Assembly (NCBI RefSeq): GCF_014842975.1
Contig: NZ_JACYXK010000023.1
Span: forward strand, 124,001 to 188,000
Direction: 5' to 3'
DNA length: 64,000 nucleotides
Origin: Rhodanobacter sp. DHB23
Lineage (GTDB): Bacteria > Pseudomonadota > Gammaproteobacteria > Xanthomonadales > Rhodanobacteraceae
Of this stretch, positions 55,607 to 64,000 are shown piece after piece. Both the position numbers and the translations under genes were made by a program. How positions within the stretch are numbered: position 1 is the first letter of the stretch; each line of letters begins with the position of its first letter. Under the pieces are notes generated by a model. The model saw nothing but the letters and a program-made list of their open reading frames with translations. It was not told where the DNA came from and made no database searches.

Positions 55607-57679
55607 TCAGTGCTGCGTGGCCGCCAGCGCCACGTAGGGTTCCTCGTGCGCGGTGGGATGGTTGGTGCGCCAGGCCCTGGCCAGCGCGTTGAGGCAGAAC
55701 AGCGTCATCGCCACCACCAGCGCCATGAAGATCGCGGTCATCGCCATGTCCACGCGGTTGTTGGTGACGATCTGCTGCATCGCCGCCGCGGTCTTGGCCG
55801 GCGCCAGCATCTGGCCGCCCGCCAGCGCGGCGGCGTACTTGTCGGCGGCCGCGGTGAAGCTGATCGGCCCGACCAGCTTCTCGTAGCCCGCCGCCAGCGT
55901 GCAGGTGATCAGCCAGATCGCCGGGATGCCCGGCACCCACACGTAGCGCTCGCGCTTCAGCTTCACCACCACCACGGTGGCCAGCATCAGCGCGATCGCG
56001 GCGAGCATCTGGTTGGCGATGCCGAACAGCGGCCACAGCGTGTTGATGCCGCCGAGCGGATCGACCGCACCCTGGTAGAGGAAATAACCCCACAGCCCCA
56101 CGCAGATCGCGGTGGCGAGCAGGTTGCCGGCCCACGATTCGGAGGCCTGCAGCGGCTTGTGGATGAGGCCGGCGATCTCCTGGATCATGAAGCGGCCCAC
56201 GCGCGTGCCGGCATCCACCGTGGTGAGGATGAACAGCGCCTCGAACAGGATCGCGTAGTGGTACCAGAACGCCATCATGCCCTCGCCGGGGATGATGTTG
56301 TGCAGCAGCTGCGCCATGCCCACTGCCAGCGTGGGCGCGCCGCCAGCGCGGCTGAGGATGCTCTGCTCGCCGACGTCCTTGGCGGTCTGCACCAGCGCAT
56401 CAGGCGTCACCACGAAGCCCCATTGGCTGATCACCTGCGCCGCGTGTTCGGCCGTGGTACCGATCAGCGCGCCCGGCGCATTCATCGCGAAATACACGCC
56501 CGGATGCAAGGACACCGCCGCCACCAGGGCCATGATCGCCACGAAGGCCTCGCACAGCATGCCGCCGTAGCCGACCAGGCGCGCCTGGCCTTCGTTCGCC
56601 AGCAGCTTGGGTGTGGTGCCGGAGGCGATGATGGAATGCCAGCCCGACACCGCGCCGCAGGCGATGGTGATGAACAGGAACGGGAACAGGTTGCCCTGGA
56701 ACACCGGGCCGGTGCCGTCGATGAACCGGGTCACCGCCGGCATCTGCAGCATCGGCGCGGCGAGGAAGATCGCCAGCGCCAGCAGCGCGATGGTGCCGAT
56801 CTTGAGGAAGGTGGAAAGATAGTCGCGTGGCGCCAGCAGCAGCCACACCGGCAGCACCGAGGCGCAGAAGCCATAGCCGATCAGCCACCAGGCCAGCGCC
56901 TTGGCGTCGAGGTCGAAGATCGGCCCCAGCGTGTCCGAGCCCGCCACGAAGCGGCCGGCCCAGATCGACAGCAGCAGCAGCGCGAGGCCGATGACCGACA
57001 CCTCGAGGATGCGCCCCGGCCGCAGCCAGCGCAGGTAGGCGCCCATCAGCAGCGCGATCGGGATCGTCGCCGCCACCGTGAACGTACCCCACGGGCTGTG
57101 CGTGAGCGCCTTCACCACCACCAGCGCCAGCACCGCCAGCACGATCATCATCAGCACCAGCACGCCGATCATCGCCACGAGGCCGGGCACCGGACCCAGC
57201 TCCTCGCGCAGCATGTGGCCCAGCGAGCGGCCATCCCTGCGCAGCGACAGGCCCAGGATCATGAAATCCTGCACCGCGCCGGCGAACACCACGCCGAACA
57301 GTATCCACATCGTGCCGGGCAGGTAGCCCATCTGCGCCGCCAGCACCGGGCCCACCAGCGGGCCGGCGCCCGCGATGGCGGCGAAGTGGTGGCCGAACAC
57401 CACCCACTTGTCGGTGGGCACGTAGTCGAGGCCGTCGTTGCGCAGCACCGACGGCGGCGCGCGCGTGGGATCCAGGCGCAGCACGCTGTGCTCGATGAAC
57501 TTGCCGTAGAAGCGGTAGCCGATCAGGAACACGCACAGCGAGGCGGCGACCAGCCAGATCGCGTTGATCGGTTCGCCGCGGCGCAGCGCCACCACGCCGA
57601 GGCACCAGGCGCCCACGATGGCGATGGCGACCCAGAGGATCTTCGCCGCCGGGCTGGGTTTGACGGTTGCGCTGTGCAT
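55607..57679 (-). CDS. cstA: Carbon starvation protein CstA (pyruvate/peptide transporter)
   Basis: 690-aa membrane protein with about eighteen helices; CstA family proteins import pyruvate and peptides under carbon starvation. Conserved [27 protein letters not shown]-like C-terminal SQSIL context ([21 protein letters not shown]) and [15 protein letters not shown] are visible. ATG 57679 has GGGAG 7 bases upstream. Operon with the YbdD gene; divergent from def. Confidence 0.92.
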   Translation of the reverse strand: MHSATVKPSPAAKILWVAIAIVGAWCLGVVALRRGEPINAIWLVAASLCVFLIGYRFYGKFIEHSVLRLDPTRAPPSVLRNDGLDYVPTDKWVVFGHHFAAIAGAGPLVGPVLAAQMGYLPGTMWILFGVVFAGAVQDFMILGLSLRRDGRSLGHMLREELGPVPGLVAMIGVLVLMMIVLAVLALVVVKALTHSPWGTFTVAATIPIALLMGAYLRWLRPGRILEVSVIGLALLLLSIWAGRFVAGSDTLGPIFDLDAKALAWWLIGYGFCASVLPVWLLLAPRDYLSTFLKIGTIALLALAIFLAAPMLQMPAVTRFIDGTGPVFQGNLFPFLFITIACGAVSGWHSIIASGTTPKLLANEGQARLVGYGGMLCEAFVAIMALVAAVSLHPGVYFAMNAPGALIGTTAEHAAQVISQWGFVVTPDALVQTAKDVGEQSILSRAGGAPTLAVGMAQLLHNIIPGEGMMAFWYHYAILFEALFILTTVDAGTRVGRFMIQEIAGLIHKPLQASESWAGNLLATAICVGLWGYFLYQGAVDPLGGINTLWPLFGIANQMLAAIALMLATVVVVKLKRERYVWVPGIPAIWLITCTLAAGYEKLVGPISFTAAADKYAAALAGGQMLAPAKTAAAMQQIVTNNRVDMAMTAIFMALVVAMTLFCLNALARAWRTNHPTAHEEPYVALAATQH

Positions 57680-57861
57680 GGTTGCTCTCCCGAAAGTCCC
57701 TGCAAGGGTCCCGCCGGGCGTGGCGGGGGTCAATGCCATGCGGTTTAGCCTTTGGTCGAATGCCCCGGGTTGCGGCCGGCCGCGGCGTATTCATGCGCCG
57801 GCACGCCAGCGTCATCTTCGCTCCACTAGAGTGGGCAGCCTGTTCCCCGGTCGAGGCTGCG

Positions 57862-58398
57862 ATGATCCGCGAGATCCTGAAGATGGGCGACCCGCGCCTG
57901 CTGCGCGTGGCGCCGCAGGTGCCCGACGGGATGGTCGGCAGCGCCGAACTGGAAGCCCTGATCGCCGACATGTTCGACACCATGCATGAGGCCGGCGGCG
58001 TGGGCTTGGCCGCGCCGCAGATCGGCGTGGACCTGCAACTGGTGATCTTCGGCTTCGAGCATTCCGAACGCTATCCCGATGCGCCCGCCGTGCCGCAGAC
58101 CATCCTGCTCAATCCGGTCATCACGCCGCTGTCGCAGGACATGGAGGAGGGCTGGGAGGGCTGCCTCTCCGTGCCCGGCCTGCGTGGCGCGGTGAACCGC
58201 TACAGCCTGATCCGCTACCAGGGCATCGACCCAAATGGCGCTCCCATCGACCGTCGCGCCGAAGGCTTCCACGCTCGCGTGGTGCAGCACGAATGTGACC
58301 ATCTTATCGGTCGGCTGTACCCGTCCCGGATCACCGACTTTTCCAAATTCGGCTACACCGAGGTGCTTTTCCCGGGCATGGATCCGGCGGACGAATAG
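57862..58398 (+). CDS. def: Peptide deformylase
   Basis: 178-aa metalloenzyme that removes the formyl group from new proteins. Motif 1 [10 protein letters not shown], motif 2 EGCLSVPG (Cys ligand) and motif 3 QHECDHL (two His ligands, catalytic Glu) are all intact. Not paired with fmt here, so it may be a second copy. ATG 57862 follows from family alignment. Confidence 0.93.
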   Translation: MIREILKMGDPRLLRVAPQVPDGMVGSAELEALIADMFDTMHEAGGVGLAAPQIGVDLQLVIFGFEHSERYPDAPAVPQTILLNPVITPLSQDMEEGWEGCLSVPGLRGAVNRYSLIRYQGIDPNGAPIDRRAEGFHARVVQHECDHLIGRLYPSRITDFSKFGYTEVLFPGMDPADE

Positions 58399-58404
58399 CT
58401 GTGC

Positions 58405-59637
58405 TCACGACGCGCAGACGGCAATTCGCGGCGATGGCGCGCGACGGCGCAGGCCGCTGACCAGGGCCGCCAGGCCGAAGCCCAATGCAGCCAGGCAGGT
58501 GCCATCCCAGCCCGCACGGGCCCAGGCGAGGCCGGCCAGCGCCGAGCCGGCCGCACCACCCATGAAGAACACGCCGGTGTACAGGCCGTTGATGCGTCCG
58601 CGCGCCTCCGGCCGCAGCAGGTTGATCTCGCGCCGGCCCAGCGTGAGGTCGCCGATGGTGCCTGCGTCGAGCAGGATCGCCGCGGCCACCAGGATCGCCA
58701 GCGCCAGCGTCGGCGACGCGAGCAGCCGTGCGTTTCCACCCAGCCACGCAAGCAGCGTCGCCAGCACCACGCAGGCGTGCGCCGCGAGCGTGGCGACGCG
58801 CGCCTTGCCGGCGTCGCCGAGCCGCCCGGCCAACGGCGCACTGATCGCCCCGCTCACGCCGGCCAGCGCGAACAGCGCGATGCCGTTCGCGTGCAGCCCG
58901 AATGGTGTTGCCGCAAGGCGCAGCGCCACCATGCCCCAGAAAGCGCTGAACGCGCCGAAGCACGACGCCACCGACAGCGCGCGTTCGCGCAGCAGCGGCT
59001 CGGCGCGCCACAGCGCGGCCAGCGAAGACAGCAGGGCCGGATACGCCATGTGCTGCCGCGGCGGCAGGCGGGGCATCGAGCGCGTCAGCGCGAGCAGCAC
59101 CACCACGATGGAGGCCGCCAGCACGGCGTAGCTGGCGTGCCAGCCCAGATAGCCGGCCACTACGCTGCTCAGCGGGCGCGCCAGCATGATGCCTAGCATC
59201 ATGCCGCTGGTGATGTTGCCGATCACGCGGCCGCGCTGCGCTTCCGCCGTCATTGCGGCCGCCAGCGGGATCAGCATCTGGATCACCGTGGCGCTGAAGC
59301 CCACCAGCAGGCTGGCGGCGAGGAAGACCGGCGCCGATACCGGCAGCGCCGCGACCAGCAGGGCCACCGCATTGATCGCGAGCGTCGCCAGCACCAGCCG
59401 GCGGTTCTCCACCAGGTCGCACAGCGGCACCAGCAGGAACAGGCCGAGCGCGTAGCCGAGCAGGGCCAGCGTGGCGACCAGGCTCACCACCGCGGCGGGC
59501 AGGCCCAGCGAATGGGCGATCACGCCCACCAGCGGCTGCGCCACGTACAGGCTCTGCACGATCACGCCGGTGGCTACCGCGAACAGCAGCACCGGAGCTT
59601 GCGCGGCCGGTTCGGCGGTGGTCGCCGCCGTATTCAT
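58405..59637 (-). CDS. MFS transporter
   Basis: 410-aa major facilitator with twelve predicted helices; loop 2-3 motif LCDLVENRRLV and the arrangement resemble the YnfM/AraJ-type drug or sugar efflux group. Substrate unknown. Its start overlaps the stop of the SnoaL-like gene by 4 bases, so the two are coupled; the LysR gene upstream is the likely regulator. Convergent with def. Confidence 0.87.
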   Translation of the reverse strand: MNTAATTAEPAAQAPVLLFAVATGVIVQSLYVAQPLVGVIAHSLGLPAAVVSLVATLALLGYALGLFLLVPLCDLVENRRLVLATLAINAVALLVAALPVSAPVFLAASLLVGFSATVIQMLIPLAAAMTAEAQRGRVIGNITSGMMLGIMLARPLSSVVAGYLGWHASYAVLAASIVVVLLALTRSMPRLPPRQHMAYPALLSSLAALWRAEPLLRERALSVASCFGAFSAFWGMVALRLAATPFGLHANGIALFALAGVSGAISAPLAGRLGDAGKARVATLAAHACVVLATLLAWLGGNARLLASPTLALAILVAAAILLDAGTIGDLTLGRREINLLRPEARGRINGLYTGVFFMGGAAGSALAGLAWARAGWDGTCLAALGFGLAALVSGLRRRAPSPRIAVCAS

Positions 59638-60095
59638 CGCACGGCCTCCTGGTAGGCGGCGAGCAGGTTGGCGTCGTCGAACGAGCCATGGTGATGCACC
59701 TGCCGCCAGGCGCCGTCGATGCGGCGGAACAGGCGGCTGGTGCGGATCGCCGGTGCCAGCCGGAGGCCGTCGCGTTCCAGCGTGCCGCGCTCGCGGCCCA
59801 CCGCATAGAACATGTCGCCGGCCTCGTGCAGGGTGTAGTCGTGGAATGCCACCTGCACGCGTGCGCGGCCCTCGAAGATGCGCCGGTACACCGCGCGGAT
59901 CGCTGGCCAGCCGCGCGCGATGCCGCCCAGCGGGTTGCTCATCGCCACATCGGCGCCGTCATGCCAGTTGCGCGCCATCGCTTCGATGTCGCGGCCGTTG
60001 AAGGCGCGGTAGAACGCGCTGAGGGCGGCCAGTGGCGAAGCCGGATCGAGGTTCGTCTCGTTGCCGTCGATGGCGGCGGGGAGCTGTGCGGACAT
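59634..60095 (-). CDS. SnoaL/NTF2-like protein
   Basis: 153-aa protein with the SnoaL-like polyketide-cyclase fold (LSAFYRAFNGRDIEAMARNWHDGADVAMSNPLGG; DGAWRQVHHHGSFDD). Small cytosolic enzyme or binding protein, role unknown. Coupled to the MFS gene and divergent from the LysR gene. Confidence 0.82.
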   Translation of the reverse strand: MSAQLPAAIDGNETNLDPASPLAALSAFYRAFNGRDIEAMARNWHDGADVAMSNPLGGIARGWPAIRAVYRRIFEGRARVQVAFHDYTLHEAGDMFYAVGRERGTLERDGLRLAPAIRTSRLFRRIDGAWRQVHHHGSFDDANLLAAYQEAVR

Positions 60096-60155
60096 GGCGT
60101 GTCTCCGGTGGGGAAGGGACGGAAGTCATTCTTCGCCTGCCAGCCGTTCGGGAGA

Positions 60156-60180
60156 ATAGTCGCTACCATGGATGGACTAT
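60156..60180. promoter_or_regulatory. Putative LysR operator between divergent genes
   Basis: ATAGTC (60156-60161) and GACTAT (60175-60180) form a 6-bp dyad around 13 bases, centrally placed in the 106-bp gap between the SnoaL-like and LysR genes. Fits a T-N11-A type operator, otherwise unproven. Confidence 0.45.
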
Positions 60181-60201
60181 CACGATAATCGGGAGAATGC
60201 C

Positions 60202-61098
60202 GTGGCCAGCCTGGACGACTATCGCGTCTTCGTCGCCATCGTGGAGCAGGGCAACCTCACCGCGGCCGCGCGCCAGCTGCATCGCTCGCTGCAGGCGGTG
60301 AGCCGTTCGCTGCAGGCGCTGGAGCGCGAACTGGGCGTGGAACTGGTCCAGCGCACCACGCGCCGCGCGCAGCCCACGGCGGCGGGGCTGGCCTTCCATG
60401 GGCGCATCCGCACCGCATTGGCCGACATCGACCTGGCCCGTTCCGAGCTGGCCGAGCATGGCGCGCGCATCGACGGTGCGCTGCGCATCGGCGGATCGAC
60501 CCAGTTCAGTGCGCCCTACCTGGTGCCGCTGATCGCGGCCTTCATGGAGCGCTATCCCGGCGTGACCGTGGAACTGGTGGTGGCCGACCGGCATGTCGAC
60601 CTGCAGCGCGAAAAGCTGGACGCCGCCGTGCGGCTGGGCGAGCTGGCACCCAGCCGGCTGCACGCGCGCCAGCTCGGCACCCTGCGCATGCTCACCGTGG
60701 GCGCGCCTGGCTACTTCGCGCGGCATGGCCGTCCGCGCAAGCCGGCCGAACTGGTCCGGCACGAATGCATCGTGCGGCAGAGCGATGGCGCGAAGCAGCG
60801 CTGGGACTACGCCCGCGGCAACCGCCGCCAGCCGGTGGAAGTGCGCGGCCGTTTCCGCGCGGACAACGCCGCCGCCTGCAACGCGGCGGCAGCGGCGGGC
60901 CTGGGCATCGCGGTGGCGGCGGCATGGCAGGTGCGTCCGCTGCTCGACCAGGGGCGGCTGGAAACCGTACTGGACGACTGGCAGCTCCCCGGCCTGCCGC
61001 TGCACATCGTGTGGCCGTCGGGCCGCCAGCTGCCCGCACGCACCCGCGCCTTCATCGATTTCGCGGCGGCGCGCTGGACCACCGAACCGCCGGGCTGA
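60202..61098 (+). CDS. LysR-type transcriptional regulator
   Basis: 298-aa LysR regulator with HTH (LDDYRVFVAIVEQGNLTAAARQLHRSLQAVSRSL) and effector domain. Likely controls the divergent SnoaL-MFS pair. The start taken is GTG 60202, since GGGAG lies 7 bases before it; ATG 60172 would add ten residues and lacks such a site. The acyltransferase gene follows after 72 bp. Confidence 0.87.
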   Translation: MASLDDYRVFVAIVEQGNLTAAARQLHRSLQAVSRSLQALERELGVELVQRTTRRAQPTAAGLAFHGRIRTALADIDLARSELAEHGARIDGALRIGGSTQFSAPYLVPLIAAFMERYPGVTVELVVADRHVDLQREKLDAAVRLGELAPSRLHARQLGTLRMLTVGAPGYFARHGRPRKPAELVRHECIVRQSDGAKQRWDYARGNRRQPVEVRGRFRADNAAACNAAAAAGLGIAVAAAWQVRPLLDQGRLETVLDDWQLPGLPLHIVWPSGRQLPARTRAFIDFAAARWTTEPPG

Positions 61099-61170
61099 GG
61101 CCGCGTCGCTGTCTTGCCTGCCGGCGTGCGTACCGCCACCATCGCGGCTCGACACGACGGGGCAGGATGC

Positions 61171-62334
61171 ATGCGCGACACGGTTCGTTCCACCACGACG
61201 AAGGCGGCATCCCGCAATCCCGGCATCGACCTGCTGCGCGGACTGGCCATCGTGCTGGTGCTGTTCAACCACCTCGGCATCCGCATCCCGCTGGAGAAGA
61301 GCGCACTGGCCGACGTGCTGCCGGCGTGGCTGCTGAACCGGCTGAACTGGAACGGTTACGAAGCCGTGTACGTGTTCTTCGTGATCTCCGGCTTCCTGAT
61401 CGCGGGCAACGCGCTGCGCCGCTGGGGCAGCCTCGCGGCGATCGACGCGCCTGCGTTCTACGCACGGCGTTTCGCGCGCATCATGCCGTGCCTGCTGGCC
61501 TTGCTCGCGGTGCTGAGCGTGCTGCACCTGCTCGGCGTGCAGGACTACGTGATCCATCGCGCCGGCCAGTCGTTGCCACGCGCGCTGCTGTCGGCGCTGG
61601 GCCTGCATCTCAACTGGTACGAAGGGCGCACCGGCTACCTGCCGGGTTCGTGGGACGTGCTGTGGTCGCTGTCCATCGAGGAAGCGTTCTACCTCGGCTT
61701 CCCGCTGGCCTGCCTGCTGCTGCGGCGTCGCGCGCTGCTGGTGCCGCCGCTGGCGCTGCTCGCGTTGTCGCTGCCGTGGGCGCGCGCCGCCTTGCACGGC
61801 AACGAGATCTGGCTGGAGAAGGCCTACGTGCCGGGCATGGCGGCGATCGCCACCGGCGTGCTCGGCGCATTGCTGGCCACTGCCTGCCGTCCGCCGCGGC
61901 GCACCGTGCTGCTGCTGGGCTGGCTGGGGGCGCTGGGGCTGGGGGCGGTGCTGCTCGATGGCGGGGCGATGTGGCACTGGCTGCGCGACGGCTACATGCT
62001 GCTGCTCACATGCTCCACGCTGTGCCTGCTGCTGTGCTGCCAGTGGCGTGCCGGAGAAGGCGGCGCATCGCCGCTGCGTGGCTTCGGCTGGCTGCGCTCG
62101 TGGGGCCGCATGAGCTACGAGATCTACCTTACCCACATGTTCGTGGTGTTCGCCGTGATCCGCGCGTACCACGCGCTGGATGGCGATCCGGCGCACGGGT
62201 GGTTGTGGTACCTGCCGGCGCTGGCGTCGTGCTGGCTGCTGGGTGCGATGGTGGAGCGCTGGTTCTCGGCGCCGTGCGAACGCTGGTTGCGGACGCGGCT
62301 GCCGGGCGCCATCGATGCCGCCGCGGTTCGCTGA
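61171..62334 (+). CDS. Acyltransferase family 3 membrane protein (OafA-like)
   Basis: 387-aa integral membrane O-acyltransferase with about ten helices. The family signature is at the N-terminus (NPGIDLLRGLAIVLVLFNHL) with the FFVISGFLI and SFDV-like WSLSIEEAFYLGFPL segments. Such proteins acetylate surface sugars. ATG 61171 with AGGA upstream; ATG 61114 would lengthen the N-terminus by 19 residues. Acceptor unknown. Confidence 0.87.
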   Translation: MRDTVRSTTTKAASRNPGIDLLRGLAIVLVLFNHLGIRIPLEKSALADVLPAWLLNRLNWNGYEAVYVFFVISGFLIAGNALRRWGSLAAIDAPAFYARRFARIMPCLLALLAVLSVLHLLGVQDYVIHRAGQSLPRALLSALGLHLNWYEGRTGYLPGSWDVLWSLSIEEAFYLGFPLACLLLRRRALLVPPLALLALSLPWARAALHGNEIWLEKAYVPGMAAIATGVLGALLATACRPPRRTVLLLGWLGALGLGAVLLDGGAMWHWLRDGYMLLLTCSTLCLLLCCQWRAGEGGASPLRGFGWLRSWGRMSYEIYLTHMFVVFAVIRAYHALDGDPAHGWLWYLPALASCWLLGAMVERWFSAPCERWLRTRLPGAIDAAAVR

Positions 62335-62482
62335 CGCGACTTGCTTCCGCGGGCGGACCCGCGTCGGCCTCTCAGGAATTTAACCTTGCGGTCGATACCT
62401 TCGTGTTCGCCAGTCGAAGTGCGCGCGCATGCGCGTGGTGGACATTTTGGGTGCCAATGTCAGGCCAGGAATTTCCTCCGGA

Positions 62483-62851
62483 ATGAGTCATCGAAGCAAA
62501 CCGCCATCCGGCCACACCGTGGACTGGGACCACCCGGAGCTCCAGTCGCTGCTCAGCAAGACCGAAGGTTGGAGCCTGGACAAGCGCGGCGTGTACACGC
62601 CCACGGCGTGCGAACTGCACGTGGGGTGGGGCGCCGGCAGCGGCCGGCCCGCCACCCTGGTCTACGAGCGCGATGCCGTGCTGGTGGTGGAGACGCGCTT
62701 CGCCATCCCCAAGGGTGAACACGTGCGGGTGGACCGCATCCGCGCCGGCGCGCCGAGTTCGACCTGGGGCATCGTGATGGACGGCCGCGAAGGTTTTCGC
62801 GACGAGGACCGGGCCAACGGCGTCTACGTGCACTGGGTGCACACGCGCTGA
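62483..62851 (+). CDS. Small cytosolic protein of unknown function
   Basis: 122 aa with no signal or membrane segment. Visible parts: VDWDHPELQSLLSKTEGWSL, a strand-rich centre and RFAIPKGEHVRVDRI. A PilZ-like barrel is conceivable from the FxIPxGxxVRV pattern but the binding motif is absent. ATG 62483 was taken as start; the frame continues 18 codons upstream. Confidence 0.55.
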   Translation: MSHRSKPPSGHTVDWDHPELQSLLSKTEGWSLDKRGVYTPTACELHVGWGAGSGRPATLVYERDAVLVVETRFAIPKGEHVRVDRIRAGAPSSTWGIVMDGREGFRDEDRANGVYVHWVHTR

Positions 62852-63020
62852 GGCGCGTCGTGTCGCCGGTGCGCCATGCGTGGCAGAGATGTGCGGCCGA
62901 GCCGGTGCGATCGGAGCGTGTCCATGCCAGGCCCCGCGCCGTTGACGGGCGCGGGTTTCTGCATGGAATGATCGTGGCCGTGCGGGAAGCGTGGCCAGGG
63001 CGATAGCCTGGCGCAAAGCC

Positions 63021-64000
63021 TCAGCCGCCGCGCAACGTCCGGCCGTAGGCATGCACCTCGTCCACCAGCACGCGGACATGCTCCGGGTCGACTTCCGGCG
63101 TGATGCCGTGGCCGAGGTTGAACACGTGGCCGGGATGGTTGCCGTAGCTGTCGAGCACCGCGCGCGCCTCGCGGCGGATCACCCCGGGGCCGGCGCGCAG
63201 GATCGCGGGATCGAGGTTGCCCTGCAGCGCCACCTTGCCGGCCACCGCGCGGCGGGCGTCGGCGAGGTCGACCGTCCAGTCCACGCCCAGCGCGGCGCAG
63301 CCGGAGTCGGCCATCGCGACGAGATGCGCGCCGGCGCCCTTGGAGAACAGGATCACCGGCAGGTCGCGCGCATGTGCGTCGCTCTTCAGCTCGGCGACGA
63401 TCTGCGCCATGTAGCGCAGCGAGAACTCGCGGAACGGCGCGGGGCCGAGCAGGCCGCCCCAGGTGTCGAAGACCATCAGCGCCTGCGCGCCGGCCGCGGC
63501 CTGCGCCGAGAGGTAGGCGGCCACGCTGCGGGCGAGCACGGCTAGCAGCCGGTGGGCCAGCGCGGGTTCGTTCCAGCACATCGCCTTCAGCGTGGCGAAG
63601 TCGCGCGAGCCGCCGCCTTCGACCATGTAGCAAGCCAGCGTCCACGGGCTGCCGGCGAAGCCGATCAACGGCACGCGGCCGGCCAGTTCCCTGCGGATCA
63701 GCCGCACCGCGTCCATCACGTAGCGCAGCTCGCCGTCCATGTCGGGTACGGCCAGCCGCGCGATGTCGGCGGCGTTGCGCAGCGGGCGCGCGAACTGCGG
63801 GCCTTCGCCCTGCGCGAAGCTGAGGCCCAGGCCCATCGCATCGGGAACGGTGAGGATGTCGGAGAACAGGATCGCGGCGTCGAGGTCGAAGCGTGCCAGC
63901 GGCTGCAGCGTCACCTCGCAGGCGAACTCCGGGTTTTGCGCCAGGCCCATGAAGCTGCCGGCGCGTTCGCGCGTGGCGCGGTACTCGGGCAGGTAGCGGC
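63021..64000 (-). CDS. hemE: Uroporphyrinogen decarboxylase (5' end outside window)
   Basis: Partial, 326 codons visible, missing the first 20-30 residues. Cytosolic enzyme removing four carboxyl groups to give coproporphyrinogen [23 protein letters not shown] with the catalytic Asp, [20 protein letters not shown] and [17 protein letters not shown] are diagnostic. The frame is open to the window end (upstream peptide [16 protein letters not shown]). Preceded by 169 bp with nothing visible. Confidence 0.93.
   Translation of the reverse strand, partial: RYLPEYRATRERAGSFMGLAQNPEFACEVTLQPLARFDLDAAILFSDILTVPDAMGLGLSFAQGEGPQFARPLRNAADIARLAVPDMDGELRYVMDAVRLIRRELAGRVPLIGFAGSPWTLACYMVEGGGSRDFATLKAMCWNEPALAHRLLAVLARSVAAYLSAQAAAGAQALMVFDTWGGLLGPAPFREFSLRYMAQIVAELKSDAHARDLPVILFSKGAGAHLVAMADSGCAALGVDWTVDLADARRAVAGKVALQGNLDPAILRAGPGVIRREARAVLDSYGNHPGHVFNLGHGITPEVDPEHVRVLVDEVHAYGRTLRGG

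Overview
The window comes from a GC-rich gammaproteobacterial chromosome, very probably order Lysobacterales (Xanthomonadales) and most likely family Rhodanobacteraceae. This rests on gene order (rpoN-hpf-hprK-rapZ-EIIA(Man)-HPr-EI with a Kdo/Lpt block; purN-purM/DUF2066-perM-hda; murA-ibaG) and on the dense population of short palindromic repeats typical of that order (GGGATTCGGGATTC, CCCCTCTCCC..GGGAGAGGGG, GTAGGAGC..). Genus is not resolved. No tRNA, rRNA, CRISPR array, prophage or intact insertion sequence was seen.

Layout. 1-10.5 kb: end of a family 2 glycosyltransferase, PBP1B with a small lipoprotein, the YoaA/DinG helicase, an NTF2-like protein, a MITE-like element, L-lactate dehydrogenase, CreD and TsaB. 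10.5-18 kb: an accessory stretch with isochorismatase-like hydrolase, pirin and LysR, a secreted alpha/beta hydrolase, a VOC protein, a YeiH-type exporter with its divergent LysR, and an AT-richer orphan gene; a remnant of a second tsaB 3' end lies inside it. 18-30 kb: a regulatory phosphotransferase system (EI, HPr, EIIA-Man, RapZ, HPr kinase) running into hpf, rpoN, lptB-A-C, kdsC, kdsD, with ibaG-murA divergent. 30-36.5 kb: purN-purM facing DUF2066-perM-hda. 36.5-46.5 kb: suhB/trmJ, a CNNM protein, DUF47-pit, an alkyltransferase-like protein, PHB depolymerase, RDD protein, xerD-dsbC. 46.7-50.6 kb: purL. 50.7-64 kb: glycosyltransferase, DMT transporter, DUF2127, a GGDEF-EAL protein, YbdD-CstA, peptide deformylase, MFS/NTF2 with divergent LysR, an acyltransferase, an orphan gene and the 3' part of hemE.

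How genes work together. The 18-28 kb block links carbon/nitrogen signalling (EI > HPr > EIIA-Man, with HPr kinase acting on HPr Ser46) to sigma-54 and to lipopolysaccharide supply (KdsD and KdsC make Kdo; LptC, LptA and LptB export LPS). PurN, PurM and PurL are three consecutive-pathway purine enzymes encoded at two loci.

The most notable signal is what the short repeats do to genes. One family has been inserted in frame inside both purM and purL, adding peptides of the type [13 protein letters not shown], and it or other palindromes supply the stop codon or C-terminal tail of at least seven more genes. A perfect 14-bp hairpin encloses the ribosome binding site and start codon of ptsI. I found no clear new multi-gene system; the repeat-gene interplay is the best candidate for something little described.
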